Source of the DNA: Gemmatales bacterium
Lineage (GTDB): Bacteria > Planctomycetota > Planctomycetia > Gemmatales > Gemmataceae
Direction: 5' to 3'
Assembly (NCBI GenBank): GCA_026004675.1
Contig: BPJP01000007.1
Location: 170,064-234,063, forward strand
DNA: 64,000 bases
The translations under genes and the position numbers were made by a program. The notes beneath the pieces are model-generated. The model had not been told where the DNA came from, did not search any database, and was given only the letters and a program-made list of their open reading frames with translations. Positions 1-9,355 of the stretch are shown here, one piece after another. The first letter of the stretch is position 1; the number at the start of each line of letters is the position of its first letter.

Positions 1-512
1 TCCAAAAGCCCGTTGAGCACAAGACGGTTGTTGATGCGTATCGAAAAGCGTTCGAATCCCAGGGTCGTCATCAAATCGTGGATGACCAGAACCGTTTCCA
101 GATCGGCGGCGTTGGAAGTGGTGCCGATGATGTCGAAATCGCATTGCCAAAACTCGCGAAAGCGGCCATGGGCCGTGTTTTCACCCCGCCACACCGGGCC
201 CATGTGATAGCGCTTGAACGGCGTCCCAAGCTGGTTGATATGTTGGGCGGCGAAACGCGCGAAAGGAACCGTCAAGTCGAAGCGCAGCGCCACATCCCTG
301 CCGCCGTGGTCCCGGAAGCGATAGATCAACCGATCGGACTCTTCTCCACCTTTTCCGAGGAGTATTTCCGTATATTCCAGCGCCGGCGTATCGATCGGCA
401 CGAAACCATAGGATCGGTAGACGTGGCGTACTTTGTCCAACAATCTCTCGCGGAGGATCTGATCCTCGGGCAAGTAATCGCGAAAACCTTTCAGGGTGCG
501 CGGCTCGATCAT
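1..512 (-). CDS. hisS: Histidyl-tRNA synthetase, N-terminal part (cut by window edge)
   Basis: Charges tRNA-His with histidine in the cytoplasm. Translating the minus strand gives about 170 residues starting MIEPRTLKGFRDYLP, the usual HisS opening. Class II motif 1 follows (LRFDLTVPFARF), then motif 2 with the Arg that contacts ATP (YHMGPVWRGENTAHGRFREFWQCDFDIIG). The frame is open to base 1, so the C-terminal two thirds lie outside the window. The ATG at 510-512 has GAAAGG about 8 bases upstream. Identification is firm because the motifs are diagnostic. No operon partner is visible; the next gene on the same strand ends 211 bp upstream. Confidence 0.95.
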   Translation of the reverse strand, partial: MIEPRTLKGFRDYLPEDQILRERLLDKVRHVYRSYGFVPIDTPALEYTEILLGKGGEESDRLIYRFRDHGGRDVALRFDLTVPFARFAAQHINQLGTPFKRYHMGPVWRGENTAHGRFREFWQCDFDIIGTTSNAADLETVLVIHDLMTTLGFERFSIRINNRLVLNGLL

Positions 513-723
513 GCAGGCCCTTTCAAGAAAACGTCCCTTTCGCCCCTCCATTTTGGCAGCGAAATTCTGTCTGCGCCAGCTTTTCAATAGTGCCAAATGT
601 GAATGTATCAAATGAGGAGGCGATCACGTAGACCAGCGAGCCGCAAGCGAAAGACCGTTCGTTTCAGCGACCTCACCGCCCCTTCCCTCTCACGAGCCGA
701 TGCACCAGCGCCGAGCCCTGAAT

Positions 724-1311
724 TCACGGCGAAGATGCTTCGGTGACCGCCAGTCGGCGTGGCAGGTAAGTGTGCAGAAAATGCCGAATGTCCTTGTCAT
801 TCTCGATCGTGGTGTAGCCGCAATAACACATTTCTCGCAAAGCGCGTTCCAAGTCCCAACCACAATACTCCATACGGAAAATGGCACAGTAGGCGCCCGT
901 GCGGTGTTCTCCAGCGAAGCAATGAATCAACACCGGGTGGTGTTTCGGATCGTCCATGATGTCTAAAAACTCTTGCCAGCCGTACCGATCGTTTTGCATT
1001 TGGTTGGGCCAGGGGGGCAGGCGAAAATGATGCAATCCCAATTCCGCACAAATCTGCTCTTCAATAGCATCGGGGGGAGGATCGGCAGGATTCTCGGGAA
1101 ACCGAAAAGACACGATCGTACGAATCCCTCGTTCGCGAACGACCTGTCTCAGACGATCCGGTCGCAATTGCCCGCAACGATAGAGGACACCGCTCTCGAC
1201 GACGCGGAAATTGCGGAACTCGCGCTTCAGCCACCGTGCGTACAAAAGCGGGACGCCGACAATGAGGCCGACGATGAACCAGGCGAAGACAGCGCGTAAT
1301 CGTGTTTTCAT
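724..1311 (-). CDS. Membrane-anchored protein-tyrosine/dual-specificity phosphatase-like protein
   Basis: A 195-residue protein with an N-terminal hydrophobic segment (about 8-24) that should anchor it in the membrane, followed by a phosphatase domain. The signature HCFAGEHRTG carries the nucleophilic Cys131 and phosphate-binding Arg137 (HCx5R), as in the Cys-based phosphatase superfamily. The preceding VLYRCGQLRPDRLRQVV and GIRTIVSFR resemble the tyrosine phosphatase-like (Siw14/DSP-type) fold. I chose the ATG at 1309-1311 because GGAAGG lies just upstream; the frame is open further up but without a better site. The substrate (phosphotyrosine, inositol phosphate or other) cannot be told from sequence. 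It lies 32 bp downstream of the methyltransferase gene and may be co-transcribed with it. Confidence 0.8.
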   Translation of the reverse strand: MKTRLRAVFAWFIVGLIVGVPLLYARWLKREFRNFRVVESGVLYRCGQLRPDRLRQVVRERGIRTIVSFRFPENPADPPPDAIEEQICAELGLHHFRLPPWPNQMQNDRYGWQEFLDIMDDPKHHPVLIHCFAGEHRTGAYCAIFRMEYCGWDLERALREMCYCGYTTIENDKDIRHFLHTYLPRRLAVTEASSP

Positions 1312-1343
1312 GCGAACCTTCCGTGATCGCGAAGAATCGACGT

Positions 1344-2315
1344 TTAATCGGTGTCCAATGCCGCAGGTGCGGCCGGGGAGCGAAGCGGCGTGGCACGTTG
1401 CTCCTCCGACCAGAAGTCGCTGTCGATCTCGCTTTGTGTCGGCTCGGCCGGCCCCGCGAGAAAAGCAGCCCGTGCCGATACGGGTTTTTTGGCAACGAGA
1501 AGCGCCTGCCCCGGACCAGGCCGCAATTGCACCCCCCCATAGCCAATCGACGAGCATACGTCTAACAGGTAGCGCTTTTCATATGCCACCGCCGCTTCCG
1601 GATAGCGCTGGCTCTGCAGATAGGCTGCCCCCTGCCGATAGGGGAAACTCCAGCGCTGCCGCAGTCGTTCGTCGAGAAAGTCGATGCAAAAGACGGACAT
1701 CGTCATGACTGCTCCTGGCTTGAGCACCCGCCAGGTTTCGCGCAAGTATTGCTCCAGATCGGACGGCAGCAAATGGGTCAACAGCGATATCGCGAAGACG
1801 AAATCCTGGCTGTCGTCTTCGACAGGAAAAATGACAGGGGCGCCCCGTTCGCCGGTTGGGTTGTAGACCCGGCTGTAATGATTCAGGCAAACGAAGTCGA
1901 AACGCTGGTCGAAATGCCGCCGGCACCAGTCGATCATTTCCCGATCGAGGTCCAGTCCGGTGTAGCGTCCGGTGAAACGAGAATCATAAAGGTCATAATC
2001 CCTCAGGGGCATGGCGAAACGGCCGCAGCCACAGCCGATGTCCAGAATCTGGGAATCGAACGACGCATAACCGCGGGAAAACACGTGAAACCAGAAATTG
2101 ATCGGCAGAAGGAGATGATGAAACTGGTTGAAAAGCACGCGGTTGCCTACGCCGACACGGATGCGGAAGCGGTTTGGAGGCAGGCGACGTGCCTCCCGAA
2201 ATGGCGACGACAACAAGCGATCGATCCAATCGAGCGGCGCCATCAGCCAACGGCAATGTGACAAGGCTGCTACGGACGGGACCAACCGACGCAGTATCGT
2301 ATCCAGGTTTCTCAA
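1344..2315 (-). CDS. Class I SAM-dependent methyltransferase
   Basis: A 323-residue protein with the SAM-binding motif I LDIGCGCGRFAMPL, an acidic post-I position (YTGLDLDREM), and a late DFVFAISLLTHLLPSDLEQYLRETWRVLKPGA segment typical of methyltransferase types 11/12/25. The region before motif I (about 100 residues) is rich in aromatic and basic residues and may bind a lipid or glycan. The start is uncertain: I prefer the TTG at 2315, which has GGGAG 6 bases upstream. An ATG at 2411 would overlap the preceding glycosyltransferase gene by 38 bp and adds low-quality sequence. Sitting between a glycosyltransferase-like gene and a phosphatase gene, it may act on an envelope molecule; this is inference. 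Confidence 0.8.
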   Translation of the reverse strand: MRNLDTILRRLVPSVAALSHCRWLMAPLDWIDRLLSSPFREARRLPPNRFRIRVGVGNRVLFNQFHHLLLPINFWFHVFSRGYASFDSQILDIGCGCGRFAMPLRDYDLYDSRFTGRYTGLDLDREMIDWCRRHFDQRFDFVCLNHYSRVYNPTGERGAPVIFPVEDDSQDFVFAISLLTHLLPSDLEQYLRETWRVLKPGAVMTMSVFCIDFLDERLRQRWSFPYRQGAAYLQSQRYPEAAVAYEKRYLLDVCSSIGYGGVQLRPGPGQALLVAKKPVSARAAFLAGPAEPTQSEIDSDFWSEEQRATPLRSPAAPAALDTD

Positions 2316-2373
2316 TTCTTTCTCCCAACAACAAAGACCAACGAGATGGCTCCGACGTTGCCGAAGGAAGGCG

Positions 2374-4248
2374 TTATTCAGCGCGGCGCCAGATGCTGAC
2401 TGTGCAGCCATACTTCGGAAAGTTTTTCGCCGCTGTCCGCTTGAAGACTTTCTGTTCCAAAAGAAAATCGCGCAAACGAGCAAGGGATTCATTCTCGATT
2501 GCCGGTTCGTCGAAATACGAACCGGGTAAAACGTCGATGAAAACGATCGTATCGCAGCGCGTCGTCGCCAGCCAGGACGAGAAGGCCCGGCGATTCTCTT
2601 CTTCGGTCATGCCGTAACGACGAATCTCCTCCAGGCGGTCGCGACGGCCGAAGCGTTCAAGAGCGCTCCAGCGAATGAAGTGTTTCATTTCCACGGTCGC
2701 CAGGATGGCAACCCGCTTGGATTCTTCGACCAACGGCAGGTAATAATCGCTCAAGTCGCGCATGCTAAACTGGTGTTTCGGTTCCTGAGCCAGCGTGGAC
2801 TGGAGCAAATGCGGTGCCATGAAACCGAAAGCGGCTAGAAGTGCCAAGCCCGAGCAGAACCGGCTCGCCATTCGGCTGTTTCTTCCAAAGGCTGCCGCTG
2901 ACAGCATCGCGCTCGATGCGACCCACAACATCGGCAACCACGTGTGCAGAAAGCGGCTCTTATGGTTGGTATGCGTCACTGTCAAGAACAACGACAAACA
3001 CACGCAAACCATCACGGCTGCGAATCCCGGTCGCAATGATGCTCGTACCCCAGGCATGAAGTAAAGAAGCAGCGATGCCAGCGCGACCACGGCGGCCACC
3101 ACTCCCACGTGATAGTCGTGAATCGCATACTGCCAGTAACTCACGGCGTTTGCCCAAAGGGTGCGTTCCTTCTCCATTCCCGGCACGATTCCCGTATTGG
3201 TCAGCGGATTCATGTACCAGATCCAATAACCCAGACGCTTGGGCAGCAGGAACCAGACGGCAACCGGGATACCATGCCAGTAAAACAACTGTCGGTAACG
3301 TGGTTCAATGAATGGCAATCGTTGCCTGTTGGCCAAAAACCAGCGACAAAAGCGATAGCACACAACCACCCAGGACAAGTGCAGCAGGTTGTGCTCGGAG
3401 CGAATCGAAATCTCCCTGCCGCCCAATGACAATACCAGTTCGCCGCCGGCATAGACATACATGATCAACGCCAACAAGACGCCGAGCAGGCAGCTTGAAG
3501 GCCAACGCAATTGGTTTCGGCACCAGCTTCGCCAGTCCCATCTGCGGACGCTGGCGACCAGCCCCAGCCAGTGCTCGCGACGCACCATGAGAATCTCGAC
3601 GACGACCAGCGTGGCAAAGACCAAGAACCAATAATTGTATTTGTGAATAAACAATATTGATAAAGTCAGTCCAAGCAACGACCAAAGCCAGCGTCGTTCG
3701 ATCTGAACGGCGGTAACATAAAGATACATCGCCACAATCGACAAACAGGCACCCAGGCTTTCGAGCATCGTGTCATTGGCATAGATTCGATGAGCCGGGC
3801 TGACGGCGACAAAGAGAAAAGCCAACAACCCGGCGACTGCGCTGCCCTGATGCACCAGCCGACCCGCCAGCAAAAAACTGAAAACCATCGTGCCCACCCA
3901 GGCGATCGAGCTGGGTAAAACGGCCAGACGATCGTCGATGCCTCCGGTCAATAGCGTCGCGGCGACAAGAATGCCATGCAGCGGCGGCCAGGTCCGGGCT
4001 CCATCCAAGTCCGAAAGAACCTGCTTGATGTCAACATGGCGAATGGCTTGCGCCAGGCTCAAGCCCAGGAGATAATGGGCATTGCGGTCATGGTTCGCGT
4101 CGCACCAGCGCTGGCGGGCAATCTGACAATAGTGCGCGTATTCGCGACATGCCAGAAAGATCGCCGCCACGACCACAATAGTCGCAATCAGGACTCTCCA
4201 AACCGATGGCGTCTTCATCCAATTTGACTGATTTGCGTGATTTGTCAT
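2374..4248 (-). CDS. Multispanning membrane glycosyltransferase-like protein (GT39/GT83-like)
   Basis: About 624 residues with many hydrophobic helices, beginning with a membrane segment just after the start (WRVLIATIVVVAAIFLACREY) and ending in a soluble domain of about 150 residues. The arrangement, with a short loop containing YANDTMLES after the third or fourth helix, resembles lipid-linked-sugar glycosyltransferases of the PMT/ArnT superfamily, but I see no decisive catalytic motif. The long open frame starts at 4602, but the residues before the ATG at 4248 look non-coding and overlap the gyrA leader. ATGs at 4278 and 4218 are alternatives, none with a strong ribosome site. It is followed by the methyltransferase, suggesting joint envelope modification. 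Confidence 0.65.
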   Translation of the reverse strand: MTNHANQSNWMKTPSVWRVLIATIVVVAAIFLACREYAHYCQIARQRWCDANHDRNAHYLLGLSLAQAIRHVDIKQVLSDLDGARTWPPLHGILVAATLLTGGIDDRLAVLPSSIAWVGTMVFSFLLAGRLVHQGSAVAGLLAFLFVAVSPAHRIYANDTMLESLGACLSIVAMYLYVTAVQIERRWLWSLLGLTLSILFIHKYNYWFLVFATLVVVEILMVRREHWLGLVASVRRWDWRSWCRNQLRWPSSCLLGVLLALIMYVYAGGELVLSLGGREISIRSEHNLLHLSWVVVCYRFCRWFLANRQRLPFIEPRYRQLFYWHGIPVAVWFLLPKRLGYWIWYMNPLTNTGIVPGMEKERTLWANAVSYWQYAIHDYHVGVVAAVVALASLLLYFMPGVRASLRPGFAAVMVCVCLSLFLTVTHTNHKSRFLHTWLPMLWVASSAMLSAAAFGRNSRMASRFCSGLALLAAFGFMAPHLLQSTLAQEPKHQFSMRDLSDYYLPLVEESKRVAILATVEMKHFIRWSALERFGRRDRLEEIRRYGMTEEENRRAFSSWLATTRCDTIVFIDVLPGSYFDEPAIENESLARLRDFLLEQKVFKRTAAKNFPKYGCTVSIWRRAE

Positions 4249-4552
4249 GGGGTCGTCGGGTGGAAACCAGAAACCCATTGACCCGGCAGGCCAATGCGCA
4301 GGACCTATCCATACTCGAATTTCCCAGACAAGGAAAGGTCGGTTCGCTCCGCCCGACTTTTGGTCCAACGGAAGGAAATCGTTGCTGAATGTACAAATGC
4401 TCCAAAGACTGCCAACGGCCCGTACGAAGCAGTGCGACGCGGTCGGCGAAGAGTGGCGAAAGCACGCACTTTTTGGTAAAATAAGAGTAGTCAATCGCAC
4501 AGGATCGCCGAGCCATTGATGGTGCTCGAGGCCAATTCTTGAGGAAACGACC

Positions 4553-7309
4553 TTGTCCGACGAAAACCTTCCACAAGAACCGCCGCCGGAGGACCCAACC
4601 ACCGACGCTGGTAATGGGGATCAATACGAACCGCTGAATATCGAGGATGAGCTCAAGGAAAGTTATCTCAACTACGCCATGAGCGTCATCATCAGCCGGG
4701 CCTTGCCCGATGTCCGCGATGGCTTGAAGCCGTCACAACGCCGCATTTTGCTGGCAATGAACGACTTGGGATTGGGGCCGACCAGCGGTACCAGCAAATG
4801 CGCCGGCATCGTTGGCGAAACGATGAAGCGCTACCACCCGCATGGCGACGCGTCGATCTACCCGACATTGACGCGCATGGCGCAGGACTGGGTGATGCGG
4901 CATCGGCTGGTGCATGGGCAGGGGAATTTCGGCTCGATTGCCGGTTTGCCCCCCGCCCAGATGCGTTACACCGAGGCTCGTTTGTCGCCGGTCGCGGCAG
5001 AGATGCTCGAAGACCTGAACCGCGACACCGTCGACTTCATCGACAACTACGACGGCAAGTATCGCGAACCTCTCGTGTTGCCGGCCAAATTCCCGAACCT
5101 GCTGGTAAACGGTTCGGACGGGATTGCCGTCGGCATGGCGACCGAGATCCCCCCTCATAACCTCCGCGAAGTCTGCGACGCGCTGATCAAGTTGATCGAC
5201 GAGCCGGAAGTCTCCATCAACGAATTGATGAAGATCATTCCTGGGCCGGATTTTCCCACTGGTGGCATCATTTGCGGGCGGGAAGGAATCGTCGAAGGCT
5301 ATCAGACAGGGCCGTGGCCGCATCACACTCCGCGCCCGTGCAGACATCCGGGAAGAAGGCAACCGAACACAGATCATCATTTTCTGAAGTCCCTTACCAG
5401 CAGACGCGCAATCGGCTTGCCGAGGCCATCGGCGCCCTGATCAAGGACGAACGCATCAAAGGCATCGCTGCCCTGCGTGATGAGTCGAGCGCCCGCAGCG
5501 GCGAACCCGTGCGACTGGTACTCGACCTCAAACGCGACGCAGACCCCCATCCTGGTGCTTAACCAGCTATATCAGTTTTCACCTCTGCAAAAGACGGTCA
5601 GCATCATTCTTCTCGCCCTTGTTGATGGTCGGCCGAGGACCCTGACCCTCAAGCAAATCCTCGAAGAGTACCTCCGCCATCGGGTGATGGTCATCCGTCG
5701 GCGAACGGAATACCTGCTGCGCGAAGCGAAGAAGCGGGCACACGTTTTGGAAGGGCAATTGATCGCCATTTCGTCGCTGGACGAAGTGATCGATTTGTGC
5801 CGTCGGTCTCCCAGCCGGGCCGAGGCTAAAGTCCGCCTGCAACAACTCGAGGTGGCCGCTGCCGTCCTCGAACGGGCTTTAGGGACGGAACACTTTGCCG
5901 CCTTGCAGCGCGAAATCGGCACCTACGACACTTACCATATGACCGAACAGCAAGCGGAAGCCGTCGTCCGCCTGCAATTGGGGCAGTTGGCGGCTTTGGA
6001 ACGCGACGAAATCCTCAAAGAATACAACGATCTTCGCGGCCAGATCCGCTCCTATGAGGAATTGCTAAGCTCGGAACGGAATATCCTCAACGTTATCCGG
6101 GCGGATCTGATCGAAATGCGCGACAAGTACGGCGATGAACGGCGGACGCAAATCATCGATGCCGTCGGCAAAATCGACCTGGCTGATCTCATCGCCGAAG
6201 AAATGAATGCGGTGACCATCAGTCATCACGGCTACATCAAAAGGCTGCCGATCAATACCTATCGCAGCCAGCACCGAGGCGGCAAAGGCGTTTCCGGAGG
6301 ACAGGCACGAGAAGACGACTTTATCGAGCACTTCTTCGTCGCCTCGACGCACGCCTACCTCCTCTGCTTTACCAACCGGGGTCAAGTTTACTGGCTCAAA
6401 GTTTACGACATCCCGCAAATGAGCCGAACCAGTGCCGGCCGCGCTATCGCCAATGTTCTCTCGCTGCGCAATGAAGAAAAGATTTCCAGCGTCATCCCCG
6501 TTCGCGAATTCGTCGACGACGCCTATTTGCTGATGGCGACTCGTCGAGGTCTGGTCAAGAAAACCGCTCTCCAGGAATACAGCCGGCCGCGCAGCGGCGG
6601 TATTATCGGCATCCATCTCGAAGAAGGCGATTCGCTCATCGACGTCGTTCTCGCCAGGCCGGGAGATCATGTCGTCTTGAGCACCAAACATGGAATGGCC
6701 ATCCGCTTCGATGAGGCCGACGTGAGGGCGATGGGACGAAATACCCGCGGCGTCAAAGGAATCACCCTGCAAGATGGCGACGAAGTCGTCGGCATGGTCG
6801 TCGCCGATCCGGAAGGTTATTTGCTGACCGTTTGCGAACACGGCTACGGCAAACGGACTCCGTTCGGTCCCAACGTCGTCAGCGAAGCGGAAAACGACGC
6901 CGACCAGGAAGACGACGAATCGCCGGACGCCGATGCGGACTCTGCCGACAGCGACGAGATCCGAGACCGTTCCAACATGCGCTACCGGGTGCAACGCCGA
7001 GGCGGCAAAGGGGTCCGTGACATCCGTACCACCGAACGCAACGGCTATGTCGTCGGCATCGTCTCTGTTCGCGACGGCGACGACATCATGCTCATTACCG
7101 AGCAGGGAATGGTGAACCGTACCCATGTCGACGAGGTTCGCACCATCGGCCGGAACACGCAAGGCGTCCGGATCATGGAACTCCGTGAAGGCGACAAGGT
7201 CGCTTCCATCGCCAAGATTGCCAAGGAAGACGAGGAAGAAGACGAATCGGCGTCTCCCGCGGAAACAGATCATCCAACGCCACCCACAGACAGCGCCCCG
7301 GAAAACTGA
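4553..7309 (+). CDS. gyrA: DNA gyrase subunit A, reading frame broken by three single-base shifts
   Basis: Introduces negative supercoils together with GyrB. The first segment has the breakage-reunion domain with catalytic Tyr139 ([11 protein letters not shown]). The last segment has the beta-pinwheel domain with the GyrA box QRRGGKG and an acidic tail, so this is gyrase rather than ParC. The frame moves by +1 at GGG 5309-5311, TTTT 5380-5383 and CCCCC 5544-5548. Removing one base at each site gives a continuous protein of about 917 residues, a normal length. The start is TTG at 4553 with GAGGA 7 bases upstream. At the quinolone pocket the sequence is [10 protein letters not shown], with Ala and Pro at the positions equivalent to E. 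coli Ser83 and Asp87. The breaks are most likely sequence errors in an essential gene, though a decayed copy cannot be excluded. Confidence 0.93.
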
Positions 7310-7364
7310 TCCTCCAGCAAAGCCGACGAAGCCATGAAGGCACGCGACCCGCCTGCACAGGGAA

Positions 7365-8114
7365 ATGGATTTTCACGATCGACAGGCCGAACTGCGCCGG
7401 ATGACGTTCGTGCGCCATCCCCAAAGGCTGCTCGTCGATGCGGAGCGCTATCTCGACCACGAAACCTGGATTCGGCCAGCTTTTGCCAGGCTCGGCAATG
7501 TGGCGGGCAAATCGATCCTCGATTTAGGTTGTGGTCATGGCATGGCGTCGGTCGTGTTGGCCGCAAGGGGAGCGAACGTCGTCGCCTGCGATCTCTCTGC
7601 CGGCTATCTTGCGGAAGCCAGGCAGCGGGCCATCGCAAATCACGTTTCTGTGAAATTCGTGCAGGCCGACGCCCATCGGCTTCCTTTCGCCGATGCCACC
7701 TTCGACCGCATTTGGGGCAACGCCATCGTGCACCATCTCGTGGCCGACGAAGCGGCCCGTGAAATCCACCGCGTTTTGAAGCCGACCGGCCAGGCCATCT
7801 TTTGCGAACCTTGGGGCGAGAACCCGCTTCTCAACTGGTCGCGAAAGCGCCTTCATTATCACGGCAAGGAACGCACGTCGGACGAGAAACCTCTCGGTCG
7901 GCCTGAACTTCTTGCCTTTGAAAAAGTCTTTTCCCACATCGAAGTGCAAGGATTCCAATTGCTGGCGATGCTGCGCCGGCTGATGCCAGGCGGGTTGCCG
8001 ATCCCCTTCCTGGAGGCATGCGACAACTTTCTTTTGCATGCTTTCCCGGCGATGCAACGTCTTTGCCGCTATGTTGTCATCGTGCTCAAACGCGACTCTC
8101 AAGTGCCATCTTGA
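7365..8114 (+). CDS. Class I SAM-dependent methyltransferase (type 11)
   Basis: A 249-residue methyltransferase. Motif I is ILDLGCGHGMASVVLAARG (about residues 51-69), motif II is VVACDLSAGYLAEAR, and the DRIWGNAIVHHL and EIHRVLKPTGQAIFCEP segments match the type 11 family. The C-terminal region (about 150-249) is basic and aromatic and probably defines the substrate, which is unknown. The ATG at 7365 follows ACAGGGAA. It lies 55 bp downstream of gyrA on the same strand but shows no functional link with it. Confidence 0.85.
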   Translation: MDFHDRQAELRRMTFVRHPQRLLVDAERYLDHETWIRPAFARLGNVAGKSILDLGCGHGMASVVLAARGANVVACDLSAGYLAEARQRAIANHVSVKFVQADAHRLPFADATFDRIWGNAIVHHLVADEAAREIHRVLKPTGQAIFCEPWGENPLLNWSRKRLHYHGKERTSDEKPLGRPELLAFEKVFSHIEVQGFQLLAMLRRLMPGGLPIPFLEACDNFLLHAFPAMQRLCRYVVIVLKRDSQVPS

Positions 8115-8288
8115 GACCAGGTTTTGTTTCTGCCATTCCTTTCCGCCGCTGTCGCCAAAAGGTGATTTTCCCAAACGTCGGGAGGGGCAACCCGGCGCCG
8201 TCATCGCTTGCTCTGTCGCCTTGAATCCGCATAATAAGCACTATACAAATCTGCGCAGACGACTCAGTCCAAGCTAAAGGGATCACCG

Positions 8289-9328
8289 ATGCCAATTCGG
8301 GTGAAATGTACCAATCGCGAATGCGGCAAAGTCCTGACGGTGAAAGATGAGTTGGCTGGCAAGCGCGGCAAGTGTCCTGCCTGTGGAAAAATCCTTTCGA
8401 TCCCTGCGCCCGTCGAGGAAGACCCTGGATTCGGGCCGCCTGAACCTGTTCCAGACGACAATCCTTTCAATTTCGAGGACTTTTCGCCGGCTTCGGAGAC
8501 GCAAACGGAAGGCAAAACCAAACCCAAAAGCAAACCGGCCCTCGACGGCGAAGACGAGGAGACGCCGACGAAAAAATCTCCTCAACGCGACGACAAAGGG
8601 AAACGGGCCGCCAAAAAAGGCACTGAAGACGCCGACGAACTCGAAGACGATGAAGAGGAAGAACGGCCCAAACGGAAGAAGAAAAAGAAGAGATCGAAAA
8701 GCGCCCTGGGTTCGGATGCAGTTATGCCGGTGGCACTTGGGCTAGGTGCCGGTATGTTGCTTTGCCTGGGGATTTCGGCGACCGTGCTCGATTGGATCAC
8801 TTTGCCGACACAAGCAGACATAAAAGCCATCCAAGAAAAAGTCAAGAACGGCAATGCCGGTTCGGAGACTTCGCTCAAAAACGCCTCCAGCCCAACTCAT
8901 CAAGACATGGGAAGGCAAGGCGATTCTTGGTTTTTCACTCACCGTTGCCGTCTTGTTGCTGGTGAGCATCGGTCTGAGCTACCTGCTTGACGAGGACTCC
9001 GCCGATACGCTCGTCGATGCCAGCTGTTCCGTAGCCGAGGGGTGGAGCGTCACGGTCCCTCGTCTGGTTGTTGGGGTTTGTCGTGTGGTCGATCTTTATT
9101 CGGCGTAAATTCGAAAATGCAGCACAGACATTGCCCGATGTGAAAATCAATGTCTTTCCGTCGATGGGGATATTTCTGGGATTGCTGCTGTCCGCCGGCA
9201 TCGCTTTGCTTTTCAGTTATTTCGTCTCAGCGCGTGACCGCAAAGGATGGATTTATACGGCCCAGGGAGCAGGTATCTTATTGGGCGGTTTGCTGGCGGC
9301 GGCTTTGCAGCCGTGGGACCCGCGCTGA
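8289..9328 (+). CDS. Zinc-ribbon membrane protein, frame broken by two single-base shifts
   Basis: The N-terminus has a small zinc ribbon (CTNRECGKVL ... CPACGK), followed by a long charged linker with acidic and Lys-rich runs (about residues 75-140), then hydrophobic segments. After LPTQADIKAIQEKVKN the frame shifts +1 at AAAAA 8877-8881, and again around GGGG 9039-9042. Reading across both shifts gives at least four membrane helices ending GILLGGLLAAALQPWDPR, about 345 residues. It is one of three ribbon-plus-membrane proteins here (others at 21174 and 42216), a style common in planctomycetes. No function is known. The breaks have the same sign and homopolymer setting as those in gyrA, so sequence error is the simplest explanation. 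Confidence 0.7.
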
Positions 9329-9355
9329 CTCGTGTTGCAAGACCTAAAATCGTCG

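Noticed and set aside
5300..5550. Programmed +1 frameshifting in gyrA
   Set aside because: Three shifts in 240 bp, each in a plain homopolymer without a conserved slippery or stop context, fit sequencing error better.
6065..7273. 402-residue ORF on the minus strand within gyrA
   Set aside because: It is the antisense shadow of the gyrA coding frame and shows no protein family features.
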